From Pegea sp. RAD2-039 (lineage: Eukaryota > Chordata > Thaliacea > Salpida > Salpidae): a DNA stretch of 64,000 nucleotides. Each line of letters begins with the position of its first letter. The first letter of the stretch is position 1. The DNA lies in the NCBI GenBank assembly GCA_034620365.1, contig JAQGEQ010000071.1, forward strand, positions 4,898,001 through 4,962,000, in the 5' to 3' direction. Position numbers and translations under genes: made by a program. The notes under the pieces are model-generated. The model had not been told where the DNA came from, did not search any database, and worked only from the letters and a program-made list of their open reading frames with translations. Positions 34,691 to 49,479 of the stretch are shown piece by piece.

Positions 34691-36902
34691 TGTTAGAGAG
34701 TAACTTAATATTGTAGCAACAAGTGAACTTCTGAAATATTTCAAAAATCGATCTGAATAAGTTTCGTTGCCAGATTTCCTATTAGCAAAAATAGCAACCA
34801 GAGTTTAATGAGAAAATAATGAGTTGTGTCAGTTGTTTTTATTAAAAAAGTCTCAGCAACAAGTTTAAGTTTAAAAAAAGAGAATTAGAGATGATCACAT
34901 GTAAATTAAATCTAATAAATTTCATTATTGCATTCAGAAAAATTTACAACTAGTCTCATTGATTACTAAAATTAACAAAAAAATATTATTAAGAAGGGTT
35001 CCATAATTACCAACTAATATCAATCATATTAATGCTAAAATTCAGTGAGGTGTGCTTTTCGCGATTAGCCTAATTAACCACAACTGTGCCTGCCAAAATG
35101 AAGAGAAACCTTGGTTTCTAATACCTTTAATCCTCTTAATAATTACTCTTTCCAGATTTTTTCGTTTCTCATGGTTTCATTGATTGTCTTCACCTTTAAA
35201 GCTCTGTCAATAATAATTTGAAACTAAAGTGAATCGACTGAATTGTATCTTTCAGTATATCAATTAAACAGTTTGAAGCTGAGGTATTTACTGAGGTTGA
35301 AATAAATGAAAACACATTTTATTGTTCCAAGTTTTTCTGTAGTGTTTTTTGACTATATTTTATTTAATGAGATTAAATATGTTTCAATTTCAAGGTTTTC
35401 TTTAAACTTTGCAGTTAGCTTATCTAAAAATTCTACGCTAATAAGTTTGCTAAAAGAAGCTTATTATTAAAGCTTGATATTGAAGATCTAATTAATCATT
35501 CTCTGTGTCAAAGTTTGTTATTCAATTTTTCCTGTTCATAATTCGCTCTTCAAATTAAAAAAAAAATTGTTTGATCTTCAAGCTACAAGCAGAAACTTTA
35601 AATTAACAATTAACCACTTTGAGTAAACTTCTATTTTTCATTTAATTAAGAAAGTTTTCTTAGAAATTTATAATTAAATTATATTACTTTATGCTTTCCA
35701 CATTCAATAATATTATAATTAATCTTTTGGCCATAATTAAAAAAAAAGTTTTATTTGAAATTTTACACTTAAATGAAAAATATTTTGTTTTAGATATCTA
35801 GATATGAATAATTTTCACGAAAAGAAATAAAAGTAATTATTAGCTGCTATAAAACCAATTAATTACACTTGAAGATGAACATTTAAAAAAATCTTTCTAG
35901 CTTCCATGTTTGTAGATTCATTTTAAGCACAAAATCAAATGAAAGTATATTTGTAATTTGAACAAATGTTGGTAATTAGTGATCTTGAATCAAGTCTTTG
36001 AATGACTTTTTAAATCGATCGTTTGTAGTTTAGGAAAAATAGAACTTTTTGTTTCTGAAAATTCTCTTTAAGTATTTATCCAGGTTCAATTTTTTTCAAA
36101 TATTATTAAACTTAACTCTATTTAGAAATCAGAGCTAAAATCAAAACCTAAATAAATCCTAAAAGTTCTAAAACAACATTTCATAATCAAAATTTAATAT
36201 CATAACAAGATATTTTGATCATCAATTATTTCTATGTAAAATAAAGCTCAGATGAAATTGGCATCAGTAAAAAGACAAAAATTCCCAATAACTCAATGAT
36301 GAATCTGAAAATCTAATCATAGAAGAGTTGTTAAAGGAAATCTAACAAAAGTATATTTCAGTAACTTCCTTAGCTAATCAGTAATCAGATAAAAAAACAG
36401 AATTAACAGGAAATATTCAATAAGAAATTAAGATAAATTAACAAATAAACTTTCTAATTTTTACATCTGTTTAATAATTGGTAGAAATTTGTTTAAGAAA
36501 AATTATTTTGCCTTCAAATAAAACAGTAAGTTGACATATTTGAAAAGTCAAATAAACTCATTAGTTTTTGTAAATATTTCTTAAATTGAAGAAACATTAA
36601 AATACAAATTGAAATTTAGATGATATAAAGTTACATCTGCAGTTGATAAAAAGCAAATTAAAGAAAAAATTATTTTTATGATTAGTTTTAGGCGTTTAAA
36701 TCTAAACTAGATATAAAATTATATTTATGATAATATATATTAGTTAATAGTATAAATATAAACGCATTTTATTTTTAATTATTAAAATATAACTCTGTAG
36801 ATAAATGATTAATTTTATTTATTTTTTTGGAAACTTATTTTATAAAATATCTTCAGTTAATTTGAACAAGTTTTCTTTTGGCACTTATTTAAAGTAGTTA
36901 TC

Positions 36903-36990
36903 CGCGGCGAGACAAACTAGCGGTTAAGTTTAAGATATCGCACTTCATCATCACCTATTGAGCGAAAGATTATAGTAGTGAAGCAAGATC
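36903..36990 (+). repeat. Possible pol III A-box-bearing fragment
   Basis: CTAGCGGTTAAG at 36917-36928 resembles a tRNA A box (TRGCNNAGYGG type) inside a short GC-richer island in AT-rich surroundings. No convincing B box follows at the right distance. Possibly an old SINE or tRNA pseudogene; weak. Confidence 0.2.
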
Positions 36991-38849
36991 ACTTAGAGAG
37001 AAAACTCAAGCTCTTGAAATGTAGATGTATTTCATCGAGTGTTTACCAATCGCAAGATATACTAGGATTGAATCTTCTTTTTGTAGCCTTTATTTGAATT
37101 ATCTTTCATGCGTATTTCCTTTCATTGTAAAGTCATTCATGGATTATTTTCAGACTTCTAAGCTAGTAAAATGAACATTTTATTTACGGCACAAAACCAA
37201 GAAAATCAATCTTATTTATAGCTTATTTCAAATACTTTTTTATGAGTGAGTCTCCTAAAATTAAGTTTGGGAACAATTTAGTCAACTGCAATCAAACTAA
37301 ACGAAATTTTTACAAAATTAGAAGCAAAAAAGACTCTAATAGTTTCTAGTGGAAATTGTTTTCATGAAAACCATAATTTGTCTATTATACAAAACATTTG
37401 TAGTTTTTCATGTCCGTAAATACCAAAAGAACAGTTTGTTGGTATAACAGTAAGCTCTTGATCTTGTCATATAAAAATTTCATTTTTAGATTTAGAAGAA
37501 TTTCGACAACTCACTTCGTATCTTTCTTCAACTAATTCTTCTTCATTTAGAATTTGATCTTTAACAAAAAATGTTAGTATTTAAGTGCTAACAGATTTCC
37601 TGAGAATCAATCTTTTTTAAACTAAATGTTTGTTTTCTATGTTAGATTTGAACTAATTTAGTTAAATTACAAATCAAAGTTTTTAAATTTTTCATTTTTA
37701 AGAATTTAGATTAAATACTTTCTTCACTTGATTTACAAATTTGAGAAATCGGTAAACAACATTTTTTAATCTTTCAAGATTAAAGAAAACTCATCTTTCT
37801 CATTGTGTAATTTAAACCATATGCAGATAATGAAGCTCTTGCACAATAGTAGAAACAATTGTTTTAATTACTTTGTAGAATACAAGCACACAATAAAGCA
37901 AAATAGTATTGTGGATACTTCTTTTTTAAGCTTGTTGAACTTAAGGACTATTAACAGTTTTATTATTTATAAATTATTTTTAGAGTTTAGATAGAAAAAT
38001 ATTTCCTTCACACAAAATTTGAAGTATTTTTACAAAATTAAAAACAAGTTTTATTTCTTTTGATCTACAAGTAATTTAGTTGTAAAAGTGAAAAACAACA
38101 ATTTAATTCACTTCAAGAATTTTTAGGATAAGCAAATTTTTATCCTGTTGATATCCATTAAAGTAAAAAAGATTTATTTTGAAATGTGTCTTGGAGCCAA
38201 CACCTTTATTTAACTATTCATACGTTTTACACCAATCAATATAAGTTTCATAATTGGCATTCCATTAAATAAATTGTTGGTTTGATGATATACTGAGTTT
38301 TTTTTTTCAATCAATTTTTTGATTCACAATGTAGTTATTGATTTTTTTTGTTGAAAAACTTGTTTTAAATTGTTTAATGATTTTATTTTTTATAAATGGC
38401 TAAAATTTATTTTCAAATTTTCTTAAAATTAATCACTCTTCCTACAAAAAGATCAAAGACACTAAATTTATCATCCAGCATAACTATTTTGAAACGTAAT
38501 AGTTAAAAATTGGATTATTTTACATCGAACGAAGAATAAGATCTTATAGTGATCACAAAATTAAATAAAAATAGTTTTGGTCAAGAAAATTTGTAGTTAT
38601 GTACTTCAATTTACTTTTACTGTAAATTGAGAGGCTTATAAATACTTTATTTTGTGACTGGTAAGGTTCGTATAAGTATTTTTTCAAATGTTTACATCAA
38701 TAACAAACATAATTTACCAGACTTTATAATTAATAAAAGTTATTATAGTTGAACTTGAATCCCTATGCTTTCTTAAATAATGCTCAACTTTAAATAGATA
38801 TCTGTAAGAAAATGTCTACTTAAAAGCAAGTTATAATTATTTTTATTTA

Positions 38850-39230
38850 TTTATTACAATAAATGCGAAGGAGGGTGCCTGAAGAGAGTACCTCTCGCTA
38901 ACACACATTCTTACAAATAATATCTATTAAGTTAGAAATATAGAAAGCAAAAGATGTAACACATGGCATTTCAGTAGCCCTCAAAGCATATTGCAATGAA
39001 CTATTACATATAATAATAGTAATATTAAAAAAAGTAAAATTCACAGTATAGAAATGGCAATGTTGGCAATATTATAATGGAATGATAAAAAATTTTCTCT
39101 GATTAACGTACCAGGTGATATAGGCTTATTAAGATGTAATGTGTGTCGTCTGAATTGATATAAGTTGAGGGAAGGACTAATGGAAAAAAATCATCAAACT
39201 GAAGGTCAATTAAATATTTAATAATTTCAA
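38850..39230 (-). mobile_element. LINE 3' end remnant (same family as 22.9 kb)
   Basis: On the minus strand 38855-38900 reads CTCTCTTCAGGCACCCTCC then TTCGCATTTATTGTAATAAA and AATA repeats. That matches the 3' tail at 22895-22960 almost base for base, in opposite orientation. The sequence to its right up to about 39230 is probably more of the element's 3' untranslated region, but the outer boundary is a guess. No coding remnant was recognised. Confidence 0.5.
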
Positions 39231-42200
39231 AAATAAGAATTAAGTCGTATTTAACTCATCGAATTTCCAGATTTTAATGACAGGAAACAAAAAAAGAAAC
39301 CTCCTCAATGAAAACTTGTATTTAATCATAATTATTTAGTTGTATCTAAATTAAAATATAGTTTGACAAAATATATATTTACAAATCAGCTTACATTATA
39401 TCTAAAATGAGAAGTTTTACGGAAAAAATCTTCCTGTATGCTTATGTATCTAGAATAGGTGACTTTATTCCTTAGTACTGCTTGTTAGATATATTCATTC
39501 TATACAAGTAACTTTGGATTAGTATAGAATATTTTTGCAGATTAAAGGTTGCTTTATTTACAACTTGAAATTATTCTTATGTTTATTAAATTGTTTACAT
39601 TTTATACACAAAATTATTAGAAAACTTTTTGCAAAACTTTGCTACTAAGTGCTTTTGTTTATTTTGTAAATCATCAAATTTTTCTCAACTTGTTTTAAAC
39701 AGTTTCTTGTTAAAACAACAATTTACTTATTTATTCATGAAAAGTTTATTGATGGACTTAGATACAGTAGCTAGAGATGCGTGTAAACACGTCTGCTGAT
39801 AACTCATGCATAAGATGCAAAAAATCCTAGAAAATATCTTCAGTTTTTTGCAATATTCATTTACTTTATTGAAATCTTTAGTAAAAAACACTATTCATTC
39901 TCAATGAAGCTTATTAGAGCAACTCTGATACAGCAAAGTTATAAATAAAATTAAAAAGAAATTAAATTCTAAAATTAAAAGAATTTCTAGTTATAAAAAG
40001 CTACATTTAGTATTTGTAAATTTTTTTATGCAGAGCTATATTAAAAGTATTATGTTGAAACATATATAAAAGTTTGTAAAACCAAATATACATATATATT
40101 TTATATATAAAATTTTGGGGTTATGTCAGTTAGAAATAACTTACAAAACAAAAATTCTAGAAAATTATTGTAACCAAATAGCAAAAGAGTTATTTATGTT
40201 GACAAAAACTAACTAAATTACATTATAAAGAGGACAAAGTATTTTATTACTTGAATCAAATATTCCAAAAGTAAAAAAAAGTGTGTTTAAGGTTTTGAAA
40301 GACTTTATTCTAAGCAACTGAAGCATAGTCTGAAGTTAATCAGTAAACGAATACTATAAATAAAAATAAGTTAGATTCAAGGAAAATTATTTTTTATTTG
40401 CTTCTATGATAAGAAAAGTTATCATAGAAATAATTTAGCCTTTAAGTTTTCTTTTATCTAAGGGTCTAATTAAATTATTTCAGATTAAAGAGATTTTGTA
40501 AGACGAAATTAAAAAATGTTTTTTTAATGAATTTTCTGAAGGAAAGGTTAAATAGAGCTGCAGAGATAATAGTTTGTGTAAGCATGTAGCAACTTGCAAT
40601 AAAAAAATGAAATATCCCTCAAACTGTTTACTTGTTGTCTTCTTACCCTTTTAAAATAACCGATATTTCCTCTGTTACAATTAGTTTGATACAAAAACAT
40701 TAGAAAAAACTTAACATAAAACCATTTAACTAAAAAAATTCAACATTTTACAAAATAGATAAATCGTTAAAGATTTTTAAATCATGAGTTCATCTTTAAA
40801 AATCACTTGAAGATTTTAGATCCTTTGTAAAAAACGCTGATCTTTTTTATACAACTACTGATTTAAAAAATAATGTTTTATTCTGGTTGTTACAGATAAG
40901 ATTGTTGATATGAATAAGACTAATTGTAAATCTCTTATTTATTTGTTGTTCTTTAAATATTCCTTTTTGAAAAGAAAGAAATTACTTCAAAGGTAACTCG
41001 ATGTTGCAGAACGATATTTGAAAACATGTTGATACTTAGTAATAAAGAGTTAGATAATAATTTTATTTACAGAAGTTCTTTGAACTGATCTCTTGAATAA
41101 AAGTAATTTAATTTTAGTTGTAAAGCTCATTATTAATAAGTATTAGGAGTAAATACATGAAAGTATTTCTTATTCTAAAACTATAGTTAACTTTACCAGA
41201 GTAATTTTATGAAGTATATCCAAATAATAAGTAAAATAATTGTGAAAGTTAGAGTTGCAAATTAAACTGTTTTTCAAGTGAATTGCAGATAATGAAATAA
41301 AAAGAGATGAAACTTGATAAGGCCAAATTATCAGTCGTTATTTATTGCATAAGTCTCTACTATGGTTTCTACTTTGATGCAAAAATAAGATAGATTGTAA
41401 GTAACCCAGACTAATAAAAACTGTTAACACTTCATTATCTAAGTTTTACTCTTAAGTGATGACAGATAGCTTTATGTTTAGATAAAACACCTGAGTTTTA
41501 TGATTGATCAGCCACATTACTTATCTCAAGTAAACTAACTATCATATGATAAGGAATGTTGATTTAAAACTAAACCTATTTGCCATAAATTAAAGTAAGA
41601 TAAAATTAAACAAATGTATAAGGTTTAATTAAAAAAAACTTTAGTTTTGATACAAACTGAATTTCATTTGCATAGTTATGTTTAATTTTAGTTTAAATGG
41701 CTTACACGATAACTCAGGGCTAATATTTTGAAATAAGCTTATCGGTTCAATTGTTATGCTGCAGCTAACAATGAGTTTATACTAAAAGTTCTTATTATTC
41801 AAATTGAAAAGAATTTAGTAAATAGCAAAGTAGTATTATGTTAAGTAAACTCTAAGTTATTGATAAAAAAGGTGAGTCTAAACTTTGGAATATTTAATAT
41901 GACCTAAAAGCTTTCATTATAAATTCAACAATAAATTTGAATCAATATTTCATTAAAAGTCAAAAATAAATCTTTTAAATGTTTGTTTCATGATTAAGCT
42001 AACAACAAATTGTATTTAACTTTAACTTAGTTGTAAAGCGTCTATTTCTATTAAACTACTTACAAGTTTTTTGGTTCAAGTGCTTTTTTTGCTCTAACAA
42101 CCTAATAACGTTGTTACTGAAAGATCGTTTCAATGATTTGTAATGCCACTAACTTACAAGCTCAATTTATAGTTCTTTAGAAGTACAGAGAAACATTAGA

Positions 42201-45200
42201 CTTGTGTTAAGTTTAGTTAACGTACAATTCAATAAATTATGATATATTGCTGACAAGATAACGACAGATTTTATAGATGATGACAAAAATATATCTTTGT
42301 TCTGTTTTGTTTGTTTTTGATCCATAAAAACAACTTTTAAACAAAATGTATCATTGATTAAGATAAAAAATTTTTGATTCAATTCTATCTTTATAAAAGA
42401 AAATATTTTTTCAAACAACAAAAGGAAAACTCTTGATCTTACTCAAACAGAAATACTTTTAAATGACTGCAAGACACAATATTTAAGATGTAATAAATTA
42501 TAATAAAAAAGATTCCTACTCTTTAAAGGTTGAATGTTCAAGTTTATTAGCAGATTTCTTCATAAGTTGATAAGCCTTTTAAGATGCTTAAGATAATTTA
42601 GATATTTTCTACCTAACCGTGAGCTTATTCTATCAACATCTGAAAGGTAATTCGTATATTGATAGATGTAATCGCGGTATTCTCATAAAACTTTGCTTTT
42701 AAACTATATTTTTTGAGTTGTGTTTTCGTTTTAGCATCTTTTATTCTTTGAGGTTACGTAGTACGCAAACATTTTTTCTTTAATGTATTTTGATTTCAAA
42801 GATAAAATTAAAATTATAATAAATCTTTTTTAACTGATAACATCTGTAGAAACGTCGTGAAAAAAGTACTGAGAAAAATTCAAACTTTTAAAATTATAGT
42901 TTTAATAATCACATGACATTTTTTTATTATGATTTAATGTTGATCAAAAAATTATAAAAAGGCGAACCAAAAAGTGACATCTTAATTTTAAAGACACAAA
43001 ATTCGCTATATTTGAAGACAAATATATTTGGAAGATATAATCGAAACTGAAAAGTTATTGCCGAAAGAAAAAGTAGAAGTACATAACATATTTGATGTAC
43101 AAGTTTTATAATAAGAAAGCTTTACAAGTCACCTTTTAATATGAATTAATTTAGTAAATTGTGACAAATGAAATAGTTGATTAATTGTCCTCAAGACACA
43201 AGATGGCTAATCTACAGATTATCAAACAATTGAAGCGCTACAATAATTAAAATAAATAAATTTTGAAATTCTAGAAATTTCGTTTTTCTGATGTGAATAA
43301 AACTATTTCATAGACATGTTTTTAAATAAAGTACTTGACATAAATTAACGTTAACTAGTAGTATATTATTTTATGAGCAGAGTTAACTCATATTTTATTA
43401 TTTTCTGAGACTATTTCGTGGTTCATGATCGTGGTTATTACAACCAATAATACAAATCGTAAAACCATATATAATAAATGACTCAGTCAACCTATCTGTC
43501 TGTGAAGTATTTAGTGTAAAGCTATGCCAAGTTCTCAACCAATTTTATACATCAAGTACCTACACCCTTATGTACAACATATTTCAACAAATAACTTAAA
43601 TAACTAATTTATTTGACAACTTTAGTATTTTTTATTTGATTTTCAAAATTTAATACCTAATATTTCACAAACAACAATTTAAACTCAATTTTTGAACTTT
43701 TCAAAACTTATTTTTTAGTATGCGGTTAGATAATTAAATTATACATGTGTTTGTAAGTATATTATTACAGCAGTAGAAAAATATTCAATTTGTAAAATCT
43801 CTTATGAGTTGTACAACAAGCAATTTCTTTGATAAGTAAATTTAATTGACTTTTCTTTAACCTGAATATTTTTCTTAATTAAAAACTGAACAAGGTTCTA
43901 AAAATTGATTGAACATTTTTTATATTCAAATGTTATCTTTATAAGAAGATTCATTTTTTATATTTTTTTGGAAAGACTCTGATAAACAAAACCACTGCCT
44001 GGCTTCAATTTTAATTTCTTTAGACATGGTAAAGCAATAGAGATCAAGTTTCTGAGACTAAAATTTTTCTCATAGAATACCTCACTGTTTTGCAGAAATG
44101 AATTTTAAGAAATCAATTTAAACACACAATAAAAACTGCCTGAAAAGCTCATTATTGATTCGCTTCAATTAAAATGTTGATGAGTTTATCAAAAAACATA
44201 CTTGTTAAAGATTTGAATATCAAGAATAAATCTTCAAGCTTAAAATGCTTGTCAATGATAATAAACTTTCTTCAAGAGATACGTTTATATAACCAATGAT
44301 GTTAAACGAAGTGATTAATCACTAGTTCTAATTAATTAAGAGTGAAGTTTTGAAATACGCTGTAGTATCCTCTATTTATTTGTTTAATTATTTTATTATC
44401 GTTTATATCATTTTAGAACAAAGAAAATCTGAAAGAATTTCTTTTGTAAATAAAATTCAACTTTTAGAAATTAGAAAAATTAAACGAGTTGGCTAATGGA
44501 ATCTAACCAAAGAATAACAGAGTAATTTTGATCAGCAAATTATTCGACGAGTTTTTATTTGAACTTGATTTCACTAATTACTAATATAAGTTTATTATTA
44601 GAAAATTGTATGTTGTAATAATAGTTTTTATTAAAACAAACAACCATTTCTCTTCAAGTAGCTTAACAAAATTGAAATTAAAAAATGATTATCATTATTT
44701 AATTGAATCAATAAAATAAACGTAATTTTCAAATTAGGTTGCAGTCAAAGTAATTCATTAAAAGATAACTCAAACTTACAAAGTCTTATGATAGTAAAAG
44801 ACTTTTAAAAATTCACTTCAAATAATTGAAAATTTAGCTAAATCGGGTTATTTTTAAGTTAGTTTAAATTTTGTAGTTTGCTGTGACTAATATTTACTAA
44901 AAATCGGAAATTGTTTTTCAACTTTAAATTTAACGTTTTGGTTTTGCAATAAATAAGGCTTAGTGCATTTCATTAAATTCTTATTTCAAATACAAATAAA
45001 GAAAATTGTAAAAATCATTAATATAAGTGATTTGAGGTCATAGGGTAGATCAGTAATGACTTTACAATCAAGAAAAATATTTACGAAAGGTACACCATAG
45101 TAAAAATCACTAATGTAGTTGATATTTAACTAAATAGTCAAAATAAAATAGCTTTTTAATCGTTTTGTTTTCGAATAATTAGCATCTTTTCAAGTATATT

Positions 45201-48200
45201 AATTAAAAAAAAAATGATAATTTCTTTTCTGAGCTTTGCAATTTAAAAGTATTCAGATAATTGATGATAATTATTAATAAAAAGTTTTGAAAGTATAATT
45301 AAGAAAATTAAATCTTAAAAAATTGTTTTCAATTCTAAAAAAGGGTGACAAAAAAATATACAGAAATTCTGAAAAATATAAAAATATTAAATCAGTTAAA
45401 AAAGTTATTCAATATCTTGTAAATGTATAGCAGCTTAAGGTGGTTGACTGCAGAGAAGATATCAATTTTTGCAAGCAGGAAACAGAAAAATAGATCTAGA
45501 TTTATCATATGTAATCATAATATTAATATGAATTATATTTAGTGTTTCACTTTCTTTTTTGATAAAATACAGCTTAGTACCTAGAAAATTAAAGATTTAA
45601 AATTTTATTTTACTAAAAATAAAGAAAGCTTAAAATTTGTGTTTCATTGGATTAAAAATTATCACGGTATTACAATCCTTATTCGACTTCGCAGAAAAAT
45701 AACTTTTTTGCCCTTAAGTTGTATTCAATTACAACACTAAAAAAACAGTTTTATACCATACTTAATTTATATTTGCAATTACATAATTTGTTATCTAATT
45801 ATATGATGTTAATTGAACTGAATGTATAAACCAGTGCAAGTGAACCATGAACCAAAGAAAAAAAACCTTTTAACTTAAGCGCCAAAGGCGTTTTATAAAA
45901 TTAGGTACAGGTAATAAGACAGTTTAATAAGTATTAACTTTAGAGGTTTTTTGATTGATTTTTAGAAACTATTATTTATGTGCTTAAAGATGTATAGCAG
46001 ATAAAATTTCCTTTTCAAATAAACGCTTATTTGAGTGCAGATGTTGTTGGGCGAAACCGTTTTGTTTATCGAATATACGGCTGGAGGGTTTCCAAGCAAT
46101 TTTCTTTGATAATTACTTTGCATACGATTATGTTACTGAAGAAGTTTTGTGTAATGATATGAAGAGATGATATACTTATAAATATTTCTGAATAATAGAA
46201 ATTTTTTTTAGCCAAATGAGATTTACATTTATACCTTTAGCTAAGAGTTAGTTAAAGTTTTGATTTTTTCTTAATATTACAATAAATTAAAATTATACAA
46301 AACTTTTTAGTGCAACCTTTCCAGGAGTGTTTAAATGATTATACACCTTTTGTAAAAATATGTTTACAACTTTCTAAAAAACAATATAAAAAATTGTATA
46401 ACAATAAACACATATCCGACTGGGGGCGCTTTTGACTTCCACTTGTGAGAGACACACTAGAAAAACAAAAAAGAAAGAATACAAAGCTAGTAGACATACT
46501 ATGGTCAAATGTAGCTTAAGCCGTTAACATAAATCATCAGGATGTATTCATTCTTGATGTATGAGTATGATTTGATTCTATCAACCTACTCGACGTATAT
46601 ATAAGGTAGTATAAATTTAGTTTTATCAATTTAGATGAAAGTTAAGGGATTTTTATCATTTGTTTAGATTATAAATAATGTAGAGACTGGCTGGGAAGGT
46701 TTAGAGTCGACATTTATTTCAACAAAAACTTTTTGTCAAGTACAAAATAAGAAAAGATTGTTTTAGTGAATTATGAAAACTGTTTTCGTTTTTATTAACA
46801 AGGAAAGTTTTTTTGGTATTTGTAGTCTAACATAAATTAGAAGGTAATTATTTTTCAATCTAAAAGTTTGAGTTGTTTATGTTTTCAGAAATTATTTTTC
46901 TACATTTTCAAACTTTTGTATGGAAAAACACTACAGTCTAAGATCTTATCATTTAACAGCCATTCTTTCACATTTTCTTCTTCTTGTAGAAGTTTTTCTA
47001 ATGCAGCGTTAAGAAAGCCTTGTTTAAATATTTGTGTTTGATAATGTTTACTTACAAAGTTTAGAGGCATGCAAAAAAGTTTCATAAACTAACTTGAAAT
47101 TTCTATTGACTATTAGTATTAATTATGTTGGTGTTGTAAGGTTAATTTGGATTTAAAAAGTTTGATTAAACTTATTTTTAGTAATATATTTGACAAGCAC
47201 AAACATGTGGTTATTATAAATATATTTTAAGAGATATATGAAAACTTACGATAGAAATGTGCTTTATGAGTACCATGGCGCCAAATTGTTTAACAAATAA
47301 CTAACAAAACTTCACTCAGTTTCTAAAGCTACTATCTTTAACCATCATAAAACTCACATTTAGAAATAAAGAACTTTTTGTCTTTGAAAACAATGAATTA
47401 TCTGTTTTGAGATTAGATTTGTGCATTTGATAAAAACTAAAGCAAAAGTTTACACTGGGTGTGACTATAAAAAACTTCTAAATACCTTTCAACTTGTATT
47501 TTTTCACTTATTGCTCGCATAACTACCTTAATGAAGAATATATTAGAAGATTATTTCAGATGTGTTGTTTATATTACAAGCACGAGTGCTTAAGATGAAG
47601 GTAGTAAAATTAAACAAAAAGAAAAATGGTTTTAACATAATCATGTAATTTTGCTTAAACTGAGTATCTAGAGCGTACTTCAAATTTACACTTGAATATT
47701 TTTTGAGTTTTAACACACGTGGTTGGTTGTAAGTACGTGAGTATAAACGTTTCAACAGATTGAACGCGTATTCAAAGAGTTAAGAAAAAAGTTGGTATTT
47801 TTATACCTGATATTATTCTATCTTATAGCGAATAAAAGCTTTAACCCAAATGAGCAGCATAAAGCTAATAGCAAAATACAAGCTAGGTGAACAGCTGAAT
47901 AAAACTGAAGCTGTCATCAGTAAAAATCTAGGAGAGAGCAGACTGTGTGATTTAAGAACAAATTTTGTTTGAGTATGCTTAATCTTTTTCAGCATTTAGA
48001 TCAAACAGTTTTTATTTCAGTTATAGAGAAGACAGAAGCTTGTTAATAATATAAAGAAGACTAATAATGAAAATAAAAATAGACATTAACTTTTATTTAT
48101 GACCTGAAATTAGTTGTATGTCTTTCAACTTGACAACTTATTCAATTATTTAAAAGGTAGTCTCCAAAAATGACAAGAAACTATTAGTTTTACGGTAAAT

Positions 48201-49479
48201 AGAAATTTGCAAAAATGCATAGATATCACTCAAGAGTTCACGTTTGATGTAATTTCGTTTCTGTTTGATGATTGAAACTCATTTTCAATCCACGTTCGAA
48301 AGCTAAAAACCTGAAGCTGTCAGATTTACAACAATAAAGACCAACTCTTCCACCACACTTCATCTTGTTGTTATTTTTATTTAACTCTTTTGCGGGTACT
48401 GAACAACCGACGAGAGTACATTTTAACAAAGTTTATGTTTTTCATCGAATACATTGGTTAAGAAACATCGTTTTTGTATGAAAAGTGTCTTTAAAGATCT
48501 GTATGATTTTAAAAGAAAAGATTTTATTTATTTTATCAAACTAAAAAAATGAAAAATTAAATAAAATATAAACAAATATAAACTATAATCAAAACTTTAA
48601 TGATATAAATAGATTTAATACAAATATTCAATTTTTAATAAAAACAACATTGAAACCAATGTTTACATTAAATCTAAATAATTATATCAAATTTAAAGAT
48701 TATTAAGAAGTATTATAAATATATATTATAATATAATAATAAAATATATACTTACATTACAACAAACTAAATATCCATACAACCAATAATTCAATTGACT
48801 CAAATACAATTACAAGAAATATTTTTAATTATTTCATTTAAATGATTTTATTATCAAAAACTGAATGGTAATGAAACACTAAATAAAAATATACTTTTAG
48901 AAGGAGAACTAAATAATGATCCATTTTGGTTATAAATGTATTTTTATAAGAAAATTGTTGTAGAATATCAGCACCAAAATTGGTTTTGAGGTATTTTAAC
49001 TTGGTTAAAAATACCAAACGAGGAAAAACCAAATATATCTTAAATACAATAAACAGTTCTGAAAAATTCTGCAAGAAAATCTGTAATTTACTTTTCATCA
49101 CCGATTCTATTTTTTTATTTCACTATTTAACGTTGAATAAGTAATTTTTAAAGCAAAAATTTACTTTTTCTACCTATGTAAGTTTCATCTGTATAAAAAA
49201 GAAGAAATTTTGAGAATATCAAAAACAAAAACGTGAAATGAATTTAACCATGACTGTGAGCCGGGACAAAAACAGTTCCAAAAAATTTGTTACAAGAATA
49301 CTTTTGTTTTTCACCATAAATTCACAATATGATATTTACTACTTATTGATTGAAAAGTATTATAAGCTTTATCTTGAACTTATTAAATATGAACTAACCG
49401 CTTACTACTATACAGGGTCAAAAGTAGGTTTTGTGTAAATTGATAAAGAGAGAAAGTTTCACTTAACAACAGTCATACA

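Larger units (their letters stand above)
33781..49479. other. 15.7-kb gene-poor, AT-rich region
   Basis: No multi-exon gene could be built on either strand between HMMR and the FREM2-like gene. Contents I can name: a SINE copy at 34470-34690 and a LINE tail with flanking 3' sequence at 38850-39230. The rest is AT-rich sequence with short frames. The only frame with coding-like composition is 46900-47085 on the minus strand (see findings). The right end (48430-49479) must contain the FREM2-like promoter, but no core motif stands out. Confidence 0.7.

Noticed and set aside
34481-34744. 87-residue minus-strand frame
   Set aside because: Falls within the SINE copy; the frame is not shared with the first copy.
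48238-48429. Cys-rich 63-residue minus-strand frame
   Set aside because: Considered as a zinc-finger fragment, but the cysteines do not form a recognisable spacing and there is no splice context.
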